Source: Sphingomonas sp. UV9
GTDB taxonomy: Bacteria; Pseudomonadota; Alphaproteobacteria; Sphingomonadales; Sphingomonadaceae
Reading direction: 5' to 3'
DNA: 64,000 nt
NCBI RefSeq assembly: GCF_004101245.1
Contig: NZ_SCIN01000004.1
Span: 186,001-250,000 of the forward strand
A program made the position numbers and the translations under genes. Shown piece by piece: positions 16,552 to 25,249 of the stretch. Numbering within the stretch: position 1 is the stretch's first letter; each line of letters starts with the position of its first letter. A model generated the notes under the pieces. The model was given only the letters and a program-made list of their open reading frames with translations, ran no database searches and was not told the DNA's origin.

Positions 16552-17295
16552 ATGCTTCGCTTGATCTGTGCCTCTGCGTTGACTGGACTGGTGGCTGTGG
16601 CCCCCGCATCGTCCCAAACCGTACTCCCTCCCAATCAGCGACTTCTCGTGGGCAAGTACCACTTTGAGGAAGCAGGCTTGAAGGTAGGTGTCGACCTCAA
16701 CGCAGACGGAACCGCCCGTTACCAGGTCAACGCCGGCCGCGCGGATGGCTTTTGGGCAGTCCGAGAGGGTCGCGTCCACATCTACAACAAGCCCGGACCA
16801 GTAAGGCTGGAACTGGCGGGGGCGCCCACGCGTGATTCTAGCGTCGCCCTGCGCGTCGTCGCACAGTTGCCGGACGGTTCGCCCGCTGGAGGCCTCGGGG
16901 TAACGTGGCCAAACGCCGCCGGGATTTACTACATGACTGATGGGAGGAACGTGGCGGGGCTGGAAGACGGGCTGATTGTGGGCGAAGTGAGCATTCAAAG
17001 GGACGCCGACGGCAAGGTTCTGGCGACTTTCGTAATGAAGGTCGGCGGACCGAACAGCTACCGGTTCACCTACCACCCGAGCGACGTCGAGCCGTTCGAC
17101 TTTCAAGCCAGGGCTTTGGACGCAAGGGCGGATGTGCTGGAGGTTGAGCTTGGAAGCGCGTCTGCAAAGCTGCAACGTGTTCGAGACCGAAAACCTGTAA
17201 GCGGTACCACCTTGCTTTATGGCCTATTAACAGGGGAGCGGCGGCGGCTGAGGCCGGGAGGCCATTCTGCTGGGCAACCGTTTGGGGTGCTTTGA
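16552..17295 (+). CDS. exported protein of unknown function with altered C-terminus
   Basis: A 247-residue protein with a Sec signal peptide (MLRLICASALTGLVAVAPASSQ) and a beta-rich mature domain containing YQVNAGRADGFWAVREGRV. AGGAGG precedes ATG 16552. An in-frame GTG two codons earlier is too close to the ribosome site. From about residue 210 the frame runs through a degenerate copy of the tRNA-derived repeat (17179-17219) and on into sequence of low-complexity character, so the original C-terminus may have been replaced at an integration junction. Confidence 0.6.
   Translation: MLRLICASALTGLVAVAPASSQTVLPPNQRLLVGKYHFEEAGLKVGVDLNADGTARYQVNAGRADGFWAVREGRVHIYNKPGPVRLELAGAPTRDSSVALRVVAQLPDGSPAGGLGVTWPNAAGIYYMTDGRNVAGLEDGLIVGEVSIQRDADGKVLATFVMKVGGPNSYRFTYHPSDVEPFDFQARALDARADVLEVELGSASAKLQRVRDRKPVSGTTLLYGLLTGERRRLRPGGHSAGQPFGVL
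17179..17219 (+). repeat. degenerate copy of the tRNA-derived attachment repeat
   Basis: The sequence reads GTTCGAG, a scrambled spacer, then CCTGTAAGCGG-T-ACCACC and TTGCTTTA. This matches the T loop, acceptor strand and the bases that follow the intact copy at 16394 (CACCACCCTTCTTTA). It lies inside the coding frame of the exported protein. It looks like an older or imperfect integration scar. Confidence 0.5.
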
Positions 17296-17410
17296 GAAGG
17301 AAAGCGAGTTCAACCAACTTTGGGTTGTGAACAAACCCGGGTTCAGTCTTGCGGCGGCGATCAAGGACATTTACCTCGTCGATATGGGAATGGGGCATGA
17401 AACCAGATGA
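17252..17410 (+). pseudogene. C-terminal remnant of an unidentified gene
   Basis: An open frame of 52 codons with no start codon, bounded on the left by an in-frame TGA (17249). It encodes plausible protein (CFEKESEFNQLWVVNKPGF, AAAIKDIYLVDMGMGHETR) in a different frame from the exported-protein gene. Its TGA overlaps the start of the P-loop ATPase gene (ATGA), as expected if a lost upstream gene was once coupled to it. The family is not recognised. Confidence 0.35.
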
Positions 17411-18930
17411 TCATTGATTGGATTGATTTTGGCCAAGTATCGGCCGAGCGAGATGAAAACCTCTCCAGCTATTTCTTCGAAAACGGAGTTCTCCAGGCCG
17501 CGATCGATAATAGCTATCGGTTTTTAATATTAGGTAGAAAGGGAGCTGGTAAAACCGCTGTTTTTCAACATTTCAATGACAACGCCTCGAAATATTTGAG
17601 CGACGACGATTTAACAATCAACCTATCGCTGCAGAATTATAGCTGGGACATACACGGACTTCTTGCTACCGAGGGGAAGGCTTCTTCGCTGGCCTATATC
17701 CAGTCTTGGAAATACATAATTTATTTAATGGCTGTCAGGGCTTTAATTGAAGCCGGTGAGACAAGCGCCAAAATAAAAAATGCCGCAAAGATAATTGAAA
17801 AGATTTATACATCACCAACGCCCTCTCTCGGTCAAGTGATTGGTCAAAAACTTCTTCAACTTAGCCGCATTAAACTACCATCCGCAGGCTTGGACTTAGA
17901 TGGTCTCAGTCTTGATAGCTTTAGTGCGAGCGGGGGAGAGATTTCTTTCTCAGATGTCCAAAAAGATACCTCGCTCCAGGCTTCGTTAAATCGGTCGGTA
18001 GAAAGATTATCTGACATCTTTGAAGTAGCCCTTAGCGAAAACGCAAAAGGGAGGCGAATTATTATCTCTTTTGATAGAATCGATGAGGCTTGGGATGCCT
18101 CTTCGTTCGAAGCAAGTCAGCGAGTCATCGCTGGGCTTGTTGGTGCGTCCGAATACATCAATGCTAAGTTCAAGGGAGCGATACGTCCGCTAATCTTTCT
18201 ACGAGAAGATATCTTTGAAACTTTAGATCTCAACGACAAGAATAAGCTACGGTCAGATTGCGGACAGCTGCTGGCCTGGAGCAAAGACGGGCTTTCAAGA
18301 ATGATACTTGAGAGAGTTAATTATTATGCCGAGAATGCCGAAGAGGATAAAATAGTCAAGATCGAAGACTTGTTCGACAAAGATCAAATGCGACAGGGTC
18401 GCGCACCATTTGACCATATTATGCTGCGTACCATGCTAAGGCCAAGGGACTTCATCCGCTTCTTTCAACTGGTGAAGCTCGACATGGTTGAGCGGCGAGA
18501 CAACCCTTTCGAAAGCGAAAGCGTTGACGAAAATTATTTAGAATGCGCAGCCATTTACAACGCCGAGCCAGCTTACTCTGAATGGCTGGTAGAAGAGTTG
18601 AAAGACGAATGGCGCACTCAGTATCCTGCTATCAACGATTTGATTTCGGCATTGCAAAATAATGGAAAGACGAACTTCAATCGGGAAGATATTGAGCAAG
18701 GCCTTCGAAAAGGTGGAAAGGTACCATCAAACAGTGAAGTAACTTCTTACCTCAAGTTTCTGTTCGACAACTCAATTATCGGCTTCAGGGTCGGGAAGTC
18801 CAACCAGTGGCGGTACAAGTGTTTCTTTAGCTCTCAGGGATTTGTTGAGTCAGAGCTGTACAAGGTTCACGATGGGCTTCATCGGGGCCTCAATCTCACG
18901 GAAAGCCGTGCGACGTCTGACACGGCTTGA
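17407..18930 (+). CDS. P-loop ATPase of the Sll1717 type
   Basis: A 507-residue ATPase. Walker A GRKGAGKT is at residues 43-50 and a Walker B-like IIISFDRIDEAWD near residue 218. This layout and length fit the 'P-loop ATPase, Sll1717 family', relatives of KAP-type STAND NTPases often found in accessory islands. No transmembrane helix is evident. It is AT-rich compared with the backbone and starts directly after the tRNA-derived repeat region. A defence role is an inference from family and context. Confidence 0.7.
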   Translation: MIIDWIDFGQVSAERDENLSSYFFENGVLQAAIDNSYRFLILGRKGAGKTAVFQHFNDNASKYLSDDDLTINLSLQNYSWDIHGLLATEGKASSLAYIQSWKYIIYLMAVRALIEAGETSAKIKNAAKIIEKIYTSPTPSLGQVIGQKLLQLSRIKLPSAGLDLDGLSLDSFSASGGEISFSDVQKDTSLQASLNRSVERLSDIFEVALSENAKGRRIIISFDRIDEAWDASSFEASQRVIAGLVGASEYINAKFKGAIRPLIFLREDIFETLDLNDKNKLRSDCGQLLAWSKDGLSRMILERVNYYAENAEEDKIVKIEDLFDKDQMRQGRAPFDHIMLRTMLRPRDFIRFFQLVKLDMVERRDNPFESESVDENYLECAAIYNAEPAYSEWLVEELKDEWRTQYPAINDLISALQNNGKTNFNREDIEQGLRKGGKVPSNSEVTSYLKFLFDNSIIGFRVGKSNQWRYKCFFSSQGFVESELYKVHDGLHRGLNLTESRATSDTA

Positions 18931-19092
18931 TTTGTGTCCAGTTTCATACGGACGAGGGGGGCAGTTCGCCGCCGAGGGCACACGTTGGGTTACCTCTGAA
19001 GATCGCTGAGGCGCCGAGCAAGTCGTGAAAAACTCAAGCGCCATCGACGGCCGGCGCCGGCAGTCAGTCGAACTCGGGCTAAACCGAGTATC

Positions 19093-19290
19093 TTATATGG
19101 AAGGTCCACCTACGGACGCTTCCAGCAGCAGCTTCGGCTCGATCCCCAGCGCGTCCGCCAGTCGCCCCAGTGCTCGCACAGACGGGTTCCTAGTGCCGCG
19201 TTCGAGATCGCTCACGTAGCTGCGTTCCATACCCGCATCGAGCGCTAGCCGCTCCTGCGACAACCCCTTCAGCTTCCGATGATGGCGCAC
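19093..19290 (-). CDS. XRE-family helix-turn-helix regulator
   Basis: A 65-residue protein that is nearly all DNA-binding domain: KLKGLSQERLALDAGMERSYVSDLERGTRNPS is the Cro/CI helix-turn-helix (quoted here as two parts, KLKGLSQERLALDAGMERS and YVSDLERGTRNPS). The only possible start is GTG 19290, since an in-frame stop lies eight codons upstream, and no ribosome site is visible. It is divergent from the unknown gene at 19334, with 43 bases between starts, so it probably controls that gene. Confidence 0.8.
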   Translation of the reverse strand: MRHHRKLKGLSQERLALDAGMERSYVSDLERGTRNPSVRALGRLADALGIEPKLLLEASVGGPSI

Positions 19291-19333
19291 ATTCGTTTGT
19301 TGCGATGCTCAATTGCCGTCTTATCGAGGGATT

Positions 19334-20470
19334 ATGAATGTCGACCTACCCCCTGTCATCGTCGTACGGCAATTGCTTCGCCAGCAGCTCCAGCGACGTG
19401 TGCATTTCGTTCGCTCAATTCAGTCGATATATGATCGGGATTGGGCGACTCACGGCGGGCAAGGGTATGATCGGCGGGGGCGTATAAAGAGTCTCGCTGC
19501 AGCGTACGAAAATCTTCTGACTGATGTTGGCGTGTTTGACCTTGAGCGTCGTGGATCCGCCGACCGTTTGAAACTCAAAGCAGAGACAACGTTTTCGGTC
19601 AAAGGTCACGTTCTTTGGCCTATAACATTCGGAAGAAATACAACTTCAACAGACCCGGCCTTTACCGAGCAAAGCCTGATGATTGCCCGTATTGGTGCAA
19701 CTTTTTCACATAAGAAAGCTGCGATCTTTGAAGCCCCTATCTGTTTCTTTTGGACAAGGCACGCTTTGGAGCGCCTTTGTCAGCGGGAAAATTTCGGGAA
19801 CAATCTCGAGGTGCAGTTGACACAATCTACATCGGTAATCGTAAGAGCCTTGTCTGTCGCAATTTCATTTGGCTTAACGAAGCTAAATGCAGAGTTGGGA
19901 CATGGCAGCCGTGCTGCCTGGATCCCATATAAGCGCGGGCTGATTTTCATAACTGAGCGGGCTACATGGTCTCACAAGACTAGCGTGCAGTTTGGATGGC
20001 GCTTTAATTTCATTAAAGACGAGCTGTCGAATAACTTTCTTCAAAGATCTAGAATTATTCCAATATTTGCTGGTACGGAATCCGCTAGGGGTGCAGCAGG
20101 GTCGAGTGTCCAAGAATGCTCGCATTTATTGGGTGTGGTGAGTTGGGGGGTGGCAACTTTTGTTGATGCGGCCCAGCTATCCACCGTACAGTTGTCGTAT
20201 CGAAATAGCTTCGAGCGCATCATGGAATATTGTAAGGGGGAGGTGGAAAATAACCTGTTTATGCTGAACTTCGATCCTGAATTCACAGGAAGTGGTATCA
20301 ATATAGATGATAAAGGAATGACAGAGGAGTTTCATCAGATCGTATTCCAAATTCGAGGCTTGCTGGATCTGCCTTCGTTTCACGTACAGACGGGCAGTCA
20401 GATGAACCACGTACTTGAATCCGACATGAGCTCTTCTCAGTATAGGAGCTTTTTATCCGCGCGACGGTAA
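19334..20470 (+). CDS. hypothetical protein next to an XRE regulator
   Basis: A 378-residue protein from ATG 19334 (GAGGGA upstream; an earlier in-frame start at 19313 lacks one). No known domain, transmembrane helix or signal peptide is recognised. The sequence is mixed alpha/beta with many aromatic residues and AT-rich codons. Divergence from an XRE gene inside an element flanked by tRNA repeats suggests a regulated accessory or defence function, but none is assigned. Confidence 0.55.
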   Translation: MNVDLPPVIVVRQLLRQQLQRRVHFVRSIQSIYDRDWATHGGQGYDRRGRIKSLAAAYENLLTDVGVFDLERRGSADRLKLKAETTFSVKGHVLWPITFGRNTTSTDPAFTEQSLMIARIGATFSHKKAAIFEAPICFFWTRHALERLCQRENFGNNLEVQLTQSTSVIVRALSVAISFGLTKLNAELGHGSRAAWIPYKRGLIFITERATWSHKTSVQFGWRFNFIKDELSNNFLQRSRIIPIFAGTESARGAAGSSVQECSHLLGVVSWGVATFVDAAQLSTVQLSYRNSFERIMEYCKGEVENNLFMLNFDPEFTGSGINIDDKGMTEEFHQIVFQIRGLLDLPSFHVQTGSQMNHVLESDMSSSQYRSFLSARR

Positions 20471-21132
20471 TCCATTAGATACCATTCTGAAAGAACGGGG
20501 TGCAATCATTTCTGCCAACGCCGATATGGATGAAACGAACTACGGCTGATAGATTCTTGGTAGGCAATTACATTGTCAAAGCATCAACCGGCATGTGCGA
20601 CGGGTAAAACGTGTCGACCTCGTACAAGTAGCAATCTCTTTTTGTGACATGCCCTTCAACTCGGAGCTTGCACGCGTCCGTACGGAGGATCGGAATTGCG
20701 CTCATGGTCGCTGCGCGCAAAATCTGCCACCTTATATAGGAAGGCCGACCGGTACGCCGTAATCGCCGTAAACGGCTATTGCGAAGCGCACGCAACCCTT
20801 CCAAGGTCGTCCTGCCTCCTGTGAAAGCCAGGGGGTGGGGCGTGGTAACCCCAATCGTAGGTAACTCGGTCGACAGGATTCCTGTGGCCGGGTGGCATGC
20901 GCGCATGTCCAGCTGGTTTCACCGGTAAAGGCGCATGCGCCTGCGCCTACGGTCAGGTTACCAACATCCGGCTTCGGCCGTCGCCCCGAGAGGAACATAG
21001 GGGTGGCGCAAGGTCTGAGCCGCACGTCGCCCCGCTAGGGGGCAGTACAATGAACGCATCAAAGCCATACGTCAGCGCACCTGCGTCCTGACGCCCTTTG
21101 TCGCGTCCGCATCACATCAACGGGAGAATACA
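20471..21132. other. 662-bp region without a supported gene
   Basis: Mostly non-coding by appearance. A perfect 12-bp palindrome GGCGCATGCGCC lies near 20931. A 45-codon leftward frame at 20568-20705 has acceptable codons but no ribosome site and no relatives that I recognise. GGGAGA near the right end serves the lipoprotein gene that follows. Confidence 0.4.
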
Positions 21133-21501
21133 ATGATTATGAAGATGAAGACGCTCGGCCTGAGCGCAGCCTTAGCAGTTGCAGCCTGCACCCATCCAGC
21201 GGACGTGTCCCATCCTCTGACGGAGGTCGCCGACAAGAACGCCCACTTCACCGTCAAGGATGCCCCCGACGGGTTCAGCGTCGAGGTCCGCTACTCCCGC
21301 TATCAGTTCGTTCCCGAAGCCGACGCGCTGTTGGTAGCATGTCGATCGCTGGTGACGGCTCGTGCCTACGATGAAGCCAAAGCCCGTGGTCGTGAGATCG
21401 AGCCAATCAACGAACAGACCATTCGTGTCTCGACCGGCCGAAACATCATCAAGGCCCGTACTGCCTGCCGTGCTTTCGCCGAAGCACACTTCAAGCGCTG
21501 A
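21133..21501 (+). CDS. small lipoprotein
   Basis: A 122-residue protein with a lipoprotein signal (LAVAACTHP, lipidated Cys about residue 19). The mature part (GFSVEVRYSRYQFVPEADAL, then a helical region ending ARTACRAFAEAHFKR) contains two cysteines that may form a disulfide. I have a general impression of similar lipoproteins in sphingomonads but no function. GGGAGAA precedes the ATG. Confidence 0.7.
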   Translation: MIMKMKTLGLSAALAVAACTHPADVSHPLTEVADKNAHFTVKDAPDGFSVEVRYSRYQFVPEADALLVACRSLVTARAYDEAKARGREIEPINEQTIRVSTGRNIIKARTACRAFAEAHFKR

Positions 21502-21523
21502 TATCATCATGAAGGGAACAGCC

Positions 21524-21853
21524 ATGGATCATATAGAATCATCGCGCCTGCTTATCGTCCTGGCCGGGTGCGTTGCACTTACCGCCTGTGGAGGAAGCGG
21601 AGGCTCAGAAAGTAAAGGGATCGACCCTCATGCTTGGTCGTGCGATTCCTTAGCCCCAGAGGTCGTCGCTATGTCAAAAGGAAAGGCCCCAGAGATATTT
21701 GAGATTTCGAACATACAAACCAAATACAACATATCAGGGCAGGAGATTAAATGCATTGCTAGTGCGGAATGGAGCCAAGGCACGGGCTTCGCTGAGTACG
21801 GGGCACATGTAAGTGACGGCGGCAGCGTGATGTTGGAATACACGCAAAGCTGA
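21524..21853 (+). CDS. small glycine/serine-rich lipoprotein
   Basis: A 109-residue protein with a lipobox (LTACGGSGG, Cys about residue 25), a flexible Gly-Ser linker and a compact domain with two cysteines (HAWSCDS and IKCIASAEW). GAAGGGA sits eight bases before ATG 21524. It follows the previous lipoprotein gene by 22 bases, probably as one transcript that ends at the terminator at 21885. Function is unknown. Confidence 0.65.
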   Translation: MDHIESSRLLIVLAGCVALTACGGSGGSESKGIDPHAWSCDSLAPEVVAMSKGKAPEIFEISNIQTKYNISGQEIKCIASAEWSQGTGFAEYGAHVSDGGSVMLEYTQS

Positions 21854-21884
21854 GCTTCTTCGGCCAATCACCTATTATCAATCC

Positions 21885-21924
21885 GCCCCCGGCCTCTGCG
21901 ATCAGTTCGCGGGGGCCTTTTTTT
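21885..21924 (+). terminator. rho-independent terminator
   Basis: A GCCCCCG / CGGGGGC stem is followed by CC and seven T residues. It lies 31 bases downstream of the second lipoprotein gene and should end that transcript. Confidence 0.8.
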
Positions 21925-21947
21925 ATGACCAAATCAGGAGATGATAT

Positions 21948-22361
21948 ATGCTCTCACTTACCACGCGCGCCGCCGTAGAGGCTGCCATTCAAAACACCTC
22001 ACTTGATCCCGGCTTGCGCGACCTCCTCGCTATCCGCGCAACGCAGCTGGAAGGCGACACCGAACCGGACATCGAACTCGGCGACCTTGCCCACTTCCAC
22101 GCCGTCGAGGCGGGGGACGGGCTTACAGAGGTAAAGGCGGCTCTCGGGTTCGCCGTCGACATCAACCTCGTGGACGGAATTGCGTTCGGCCATCCCAATT
22201 TCATCCCGTCATGGGAGTGGATCGAACATCGCGTTGGCTACTTCGAACTGGCCTTCGTGCTGTCCGATGATGGCTTCGGGCACATTCTGCTCGTCCCTGA
22301 CCAGCTGGGCATCGATCCACGTCTCCTTGCCCTGTGCCGGAGCCACCGAACGACGGCCTGA
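21948..22361 (+). CDS. hypothetical protein A of a paralogous pair
   Basis: A 137-residue acidic protein preceded by AGGAG. Its C-terminal part (SWEWIEHRVGYFELAFVLSD, HILLVPDQLGIDPRLLALCR) matches the C-terminal part of the next gene (ILLVPDVDGIEPALLALCRS), so the two are tandem paralogues. No known fold is recognised and no export signal is seen. Confidence 0.65.
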   Translation: MLSLTTRAAVEAAIQNTSLDPGLRDLLAIRATQLEGDTEPDIELGDLAHFHAVEAGDGLTEVKAALGFAVDINLVDGIAFGHPNFIPSWEWIEHRVGYFELAFVLSDDGFGHILLVPDQLGIDPRLLALCRSHRTTA

Positions 22362-22441
22362 ACGACCTCACTACCGATCGACCCGCAGCGTCCAGGCATC
22401 CCGCCTTGGCGCTATTTTTTTGCCTTTCAAGGAACCAGACC

Positions 22442-22846
22442 ATGATCATAATCGAGGATTCCGCATCCGCCATACGTGTTCTCGCGGGGAGCCTAGATCC
22501 GCCTGTACGTGCCGCCGTTGTAGCCGAGTTGCTTCTTCTGACTGGAGGCGACCACGACCTTACCGACGAAACCGATGTGCTGGTCGTCCAGCAAGGCGAC
22601 ACAGAAGCCGACATCATTAGGCAAGCGGGCTTCTCACCGTTGGTCGATCAGATCACGGGCATTCGTTTCGATCAGTCCGGCTTTGAACCGGCCTGGGACC
22701 TGCTCACCCTCAGCGGCGGCGTGTTTCGAATGGTCATTACGTACGGATCGACCTTTGCCACGATCCTGCTGGTGCCCGACGTTGACGGGATCGAGCCAGC
22801 CCTACTGGCCTTGTGCCGTTCACATACCCAGCCGGAGGGCATCTGA
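22442..22846 (+). CDS. hypothetical protein B of a paralogous pair
   Basis: A 134-residue acidic protein, paralogous to its upstream neighbour over the last 60 or so residues (shared ILLVPD..GI.P.LLALCRSH). AAGGAA precedes ATG 22442. Its stop overlaps the start of a small membrane protein (TGATG), so B and the membrane protein are coupled. Function is unknown. Confidence 0.65.
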   Translation: MIIIEDSASAIRVLAGSLDPPVRAAVVAELLLLTGGDHDLTDETDVLVVQQGDTEADIIRQAGFSPLVDQITGIRFDQSGFEPAWDLLTLSGGVFRMVITYGSTFATILLVPDVDGIEPALLALCRSHTQPEGI

Positions 22847-23193
22847 TGAAAATGATTGGCGCATTCCTTCTTGCGTGCGTTCTGCTGAGCGTCCTGCAGG
22901 CGGCACTTTCAATACTCATCGTGGCCGGTCTGATCGTCGGCATTTTCGTTCGTCCGGCAGCGACCTTCGGTCTGCTCGTGTTCGGATTATTCGCTCGCCT
23001 ATTGCAGTCTGACCCCGTTGGAGCGATTTGGCTGGCAACAGGTGTGCTGATAGTTGTTTTGGTTTGTCGGGCCGGGCACAGCGTCAATGTGAGACCGCCT
23101 TCGCCACCATCATCGACCGGTCCTGCCCAAGCCGCCAGAAAGAGAGGCTTCAGGCTAGACCCGCCGGAGCGGGTGAGGGGCCGTTTGAATTAA
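22846..23193 (+). CDS. small membrane protein coupled to the paralogous pair
   Basis: A 115-residue protein with three hydrophobic segments (about residues 3-21, 22-42 and 55-79, IWLATGVLIVVLVC) and a basic, proline-rich tail. It begins in the stop codon of the upstream gene. The shape recalls small conjugation or secretion accessory proteins, but no family is recognised. Confidence 0.55.
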   Translation: MKMIGAFLLACVLLSVLQAALSILIVAGLIVGIFVRPAATFGLLVFGLFARLLQSDPVGAIWLATGVLIVVLVCRAGHSVNVRPPSPPSSTGPAQAARKRGFRLDPPERVRGRLN

Positions 23194-23565
23194 GATCTCA
23201 GCGTTTGGCGGCGCTACCGCTGTCGAACATAGCAAAACGGATACCAACCGGGGCCGGCGCTTTCGACGTCGAGACTGAGAATCTCCGTGATGTCGTTTCA
23301 CGTCGGGGGCCCTCCGCTTTTACTCGCCCTCCGGCGCCCGACCGATCCGCGCCATCTGGCTGGAAACCTGACGGGGGGGCAGAAACCTGAAAACCTGAGG
23401 GGCTGCCGACTTGACGGGATCGTGCGGCGGCACCATCTTGCCACTTCGTTCGGACCGATCACGTGATGGGTCGACAATCCGATCGAATGACTGCCTTTTG
23501 TTCGCACCCACCGCATCGCGGCCATCACATCAATCAGAGCGATATTCGCCTGAGATTGGTGCAAC
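23194..23565. other. 372-bp region upstream of the RepA-like gene
   Basis: No gene is supported. It holds three AAACCTG repeats at 23363-23397 and a G-rich stretch. Together with the repeats and hairpin downstream of the RepA-like gene it could be a replication origin or a promoter region. Confidence 0.45.
23363..23397 (+). repeat. three AAACCTG repeats (iteron-like)
   Basis: GAAACCTG occurs at 23363-23370 and 23382-23389, and AAAACCTG at 23390-23397. The complement CAGGTTTC appears twice just beyond the RepA-like gene (24753-24760, 24771-24778). Short repeats flanking a RepA-type gene are typical of iteron origins, though the copies here are few and short. Confidence 0.5.
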
Positions 23566-24720
23566 ATGACTACATTTAATAAAGACGCGTCGAGGAGTTC
23601 TGTGGTTCGCGCCCACGGGACGAGCGTTACTCAGGAGCCGGACTCGCTACCGGATACAGAAACCAGTGGCTTGCCAGAAGTTTCGAAGCCCAAGCATCAT
23701 CCACATAATCTTCTCCAGCACTATACCCTGACCGGCACCGCTGCTGAGTTGGAGAGGATGATCGAAGAGCAGCGACCATTTCTAGGGAAGGTATGTCTCT
23801 CCGGTCAGGCTTCGGTTTGGTATGCTAAGCCAAACACGGGCAAGACCCTGCTTACGATGCATCTGATGATTGATGCCGTGATAAACGGAGGAATAGAACC
23901 CTCCAACATTTATTACATTGCAGCGGACGATAGCGCCCACGGCTTGGTCGAGAAGCTACATATCATGGAGGATTATGGCATTAACATTGTCGCTCCGGGG
24001 CATAATGGCTTCGAAACCAAGACACTTGCTCAAACTATGAGAGCGATGATCGTACGTGACGCGGCAGCAGGAATATACATAGTAGCGGATACACTGAAGA
24101 AGTTCATGTCTCTAATGGACAAAAACGAGGGAAGGGCGTTCGGCGAGCTGATCCGGCAGTTCACGATGAAGGGTGGCACCTTCCTGGCATTAGCACATAC
24201 GAACAAGCAGCGCGGTAGCGACGGAAAGCTTGTCTACGCAGGCACGAGCGACATCATGGAGGATTTCGACTGCGCGTATGTCATCGACGAGTTGGTCGGT
24301 GCAGGAAACGGTCGGGAACGGATTGTAGAGTTCGACTGCACGAAGCGAAGGGGTAATGTCGCTCAAAGCGTCGCATACTCCTTCACCACCGACCCGGACG
24401 CGTCGTACGCCGGCCTGCTCGCATCCGTTCAGGAGGTCGATCCGGCAACAATGGATGGCCTTCAAAGGCAGGTAGCGATTCGGTCAGACGCGGTGATCAT
24501 CGCGGCAATTGAGGCTGTGATCCTCGAAGGTATCACAACGAAGATGGAGCTTGCTCGCGCGGTCGGTGCCCGAGAGGGCCTTGGCCGTCAGTCCGTCGTC
24601 GGGATCATCGACAAGTATACGGGGAAGGACCCCGACGCGCATAAATGGGACTTCAGCGTCGGCGAGCGGGGGAGGAAGGTGTTTAGTATGTTGGCCGCCG
24701 CCACCTGCGCGTCAGACTAA
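23566..24720 (+). CDS. RepA-like AAA ATPase / helicase (AAA_25 type)
   Basis: A 384-residue RecA-fold ATPase. Walker A AKPNTGKTLL is near residue 90, Walker B-like GIYIVADTLKKF near 170, and LALAHTNKQ near 205, the layout of RepA/DnaB-like helicases of plasmids and phages. The C-terminus (residues 305-375) looks like a winged helix and resembles the ends of two small proteins flanking the integrase (25587 and 27425). Repeats and a hairpin border the gene. It is probably the element's replication or excision helicase. Confidence 0.75.
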   Translation: MTTFNKDASRSSVVRAHGTSVTQEPDSLPDTETSGLPEVSKPKHHPHNLLQHYTLTGTAAELERMIEEQRPFLGKVCLSGQASVWYAKPNTGKTLLTMHLMIDAVINGGIEPSNIYYIAADDSAHGLVEKLHIMEDYGINIVAPGHNGFETKTLAQTMRAMIVRDAAAGIYIVADTLKKFMSLMDKNEGRAFGELIRQFTMKGGTFLALAHTNKQRGSDGKLVYAGTSDIMEDFDCAYVIDELVGAGNGRERIVEFDCTKRRGNVAQSVAYSFTTDPDASYAGLLASVQEVDPATMDGLQRQVAIRSDAVIIAAIEAVILEGITTKMELARAVGAREGLGRQSVVGIIDKYTGKDPDAHKWDFSVGERGRKVFSMLAAATCASD

Positions 24721-24728
24721 GGAGCGAG

Positions 24729-24778
24729 GCCGGGGTCAGGCCCTCACGTTTCCAGGTTTCTGACCCCGGCCAGGTTTC
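24729..24778. repeat. 11-bp inverted repeat with two CAGGTTTC copies
   Basis: GCCGGGGTCAG (24729-24739) and its exact complement (24760-24770) are separated by 20 bases, and two CAGGTTTC repeats lie at 24753-24760 and 24771-24778. No T-run follows, so a plain terminator is less likely than a regulatory or origin structure. Confidence 0.5.
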
Positions 24779-24907
24779 CGGTCCGGGTTGCCCCCGCCGC
24801 CGCGTTCCCCGTTCCGGCCTGCCAGCCGGATGTACCCAACTGCCAGCCCTCAAGACCGATAAGCGGGGCTGCCAAGGTGAGGGTCCTCGGATCCCCCGGT
24901 TTAGAAC

Positions 24908-25249
24908 TCAGCCCTCCTGCGTGTACCACGACATATCAATCTCGGTGCCGGATACGCGCACAGTGCTCGGAACGGCAGTCGTGGTATCGCCTCGGCTGGC
25001 GGCCAGGAGCCGGCTAACCTCTTTGGCTGTCACAACGAATTGCCGCCCATGTTCCGTTAGGGCGAAGGGCAACGTATGCGTCGTTAGGACCCGGCGCATC
25101 CATCTTTCGAGATTGTCGACATACCGACTGACGGTCGACTGATCGCAACCCATAGCTTTGGCAGCTTCTGTGTAACTTTCGTGTTCAGCGGCCAGCAGGA
25201 ACGCCTCCACCCAGACTAACCTGAGTCCACCAATACGGGCCTTCGACAT
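24908..25249 (-). CDS. short LysR-type DNA-binding protein without effector domain
   Basis: A 113-residue protein with a LysR helix-turn-helix (YTEAAKAMGCDQSTVSRYVD, about residues 28-47) and only about 60 residues after it. Full LysR regulators are near 300 residues, so the ligand-binding domain is missing. ATG 25249 is preceded by GGGAGA. It is divergent from the gene at 25587 across a 337-bp region containing two matching dyads. A stand-alone element repressor or activator is likely. Confidence 0.7.
   Translation of the reverse strand: MSKARIGGLRLVWVEAFLLAAEHESYTEAAKAMGCDQSTVSRYVDNLERWMRRVLTTHTLPFALTEHGRQFVVTAKEVSRLLAASRGDTTTAVPSTVRVSGTEIDMSWYTQEG

Noticed and set aside
20568..20705. 45-codon leftward frame (MSAIPILRTDACKLRVEGHV...)
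   Set aside because: Codons are acceptable but there is no ribosome site, no relative that I recognise, and the surrounding 660 bases look non-coding.
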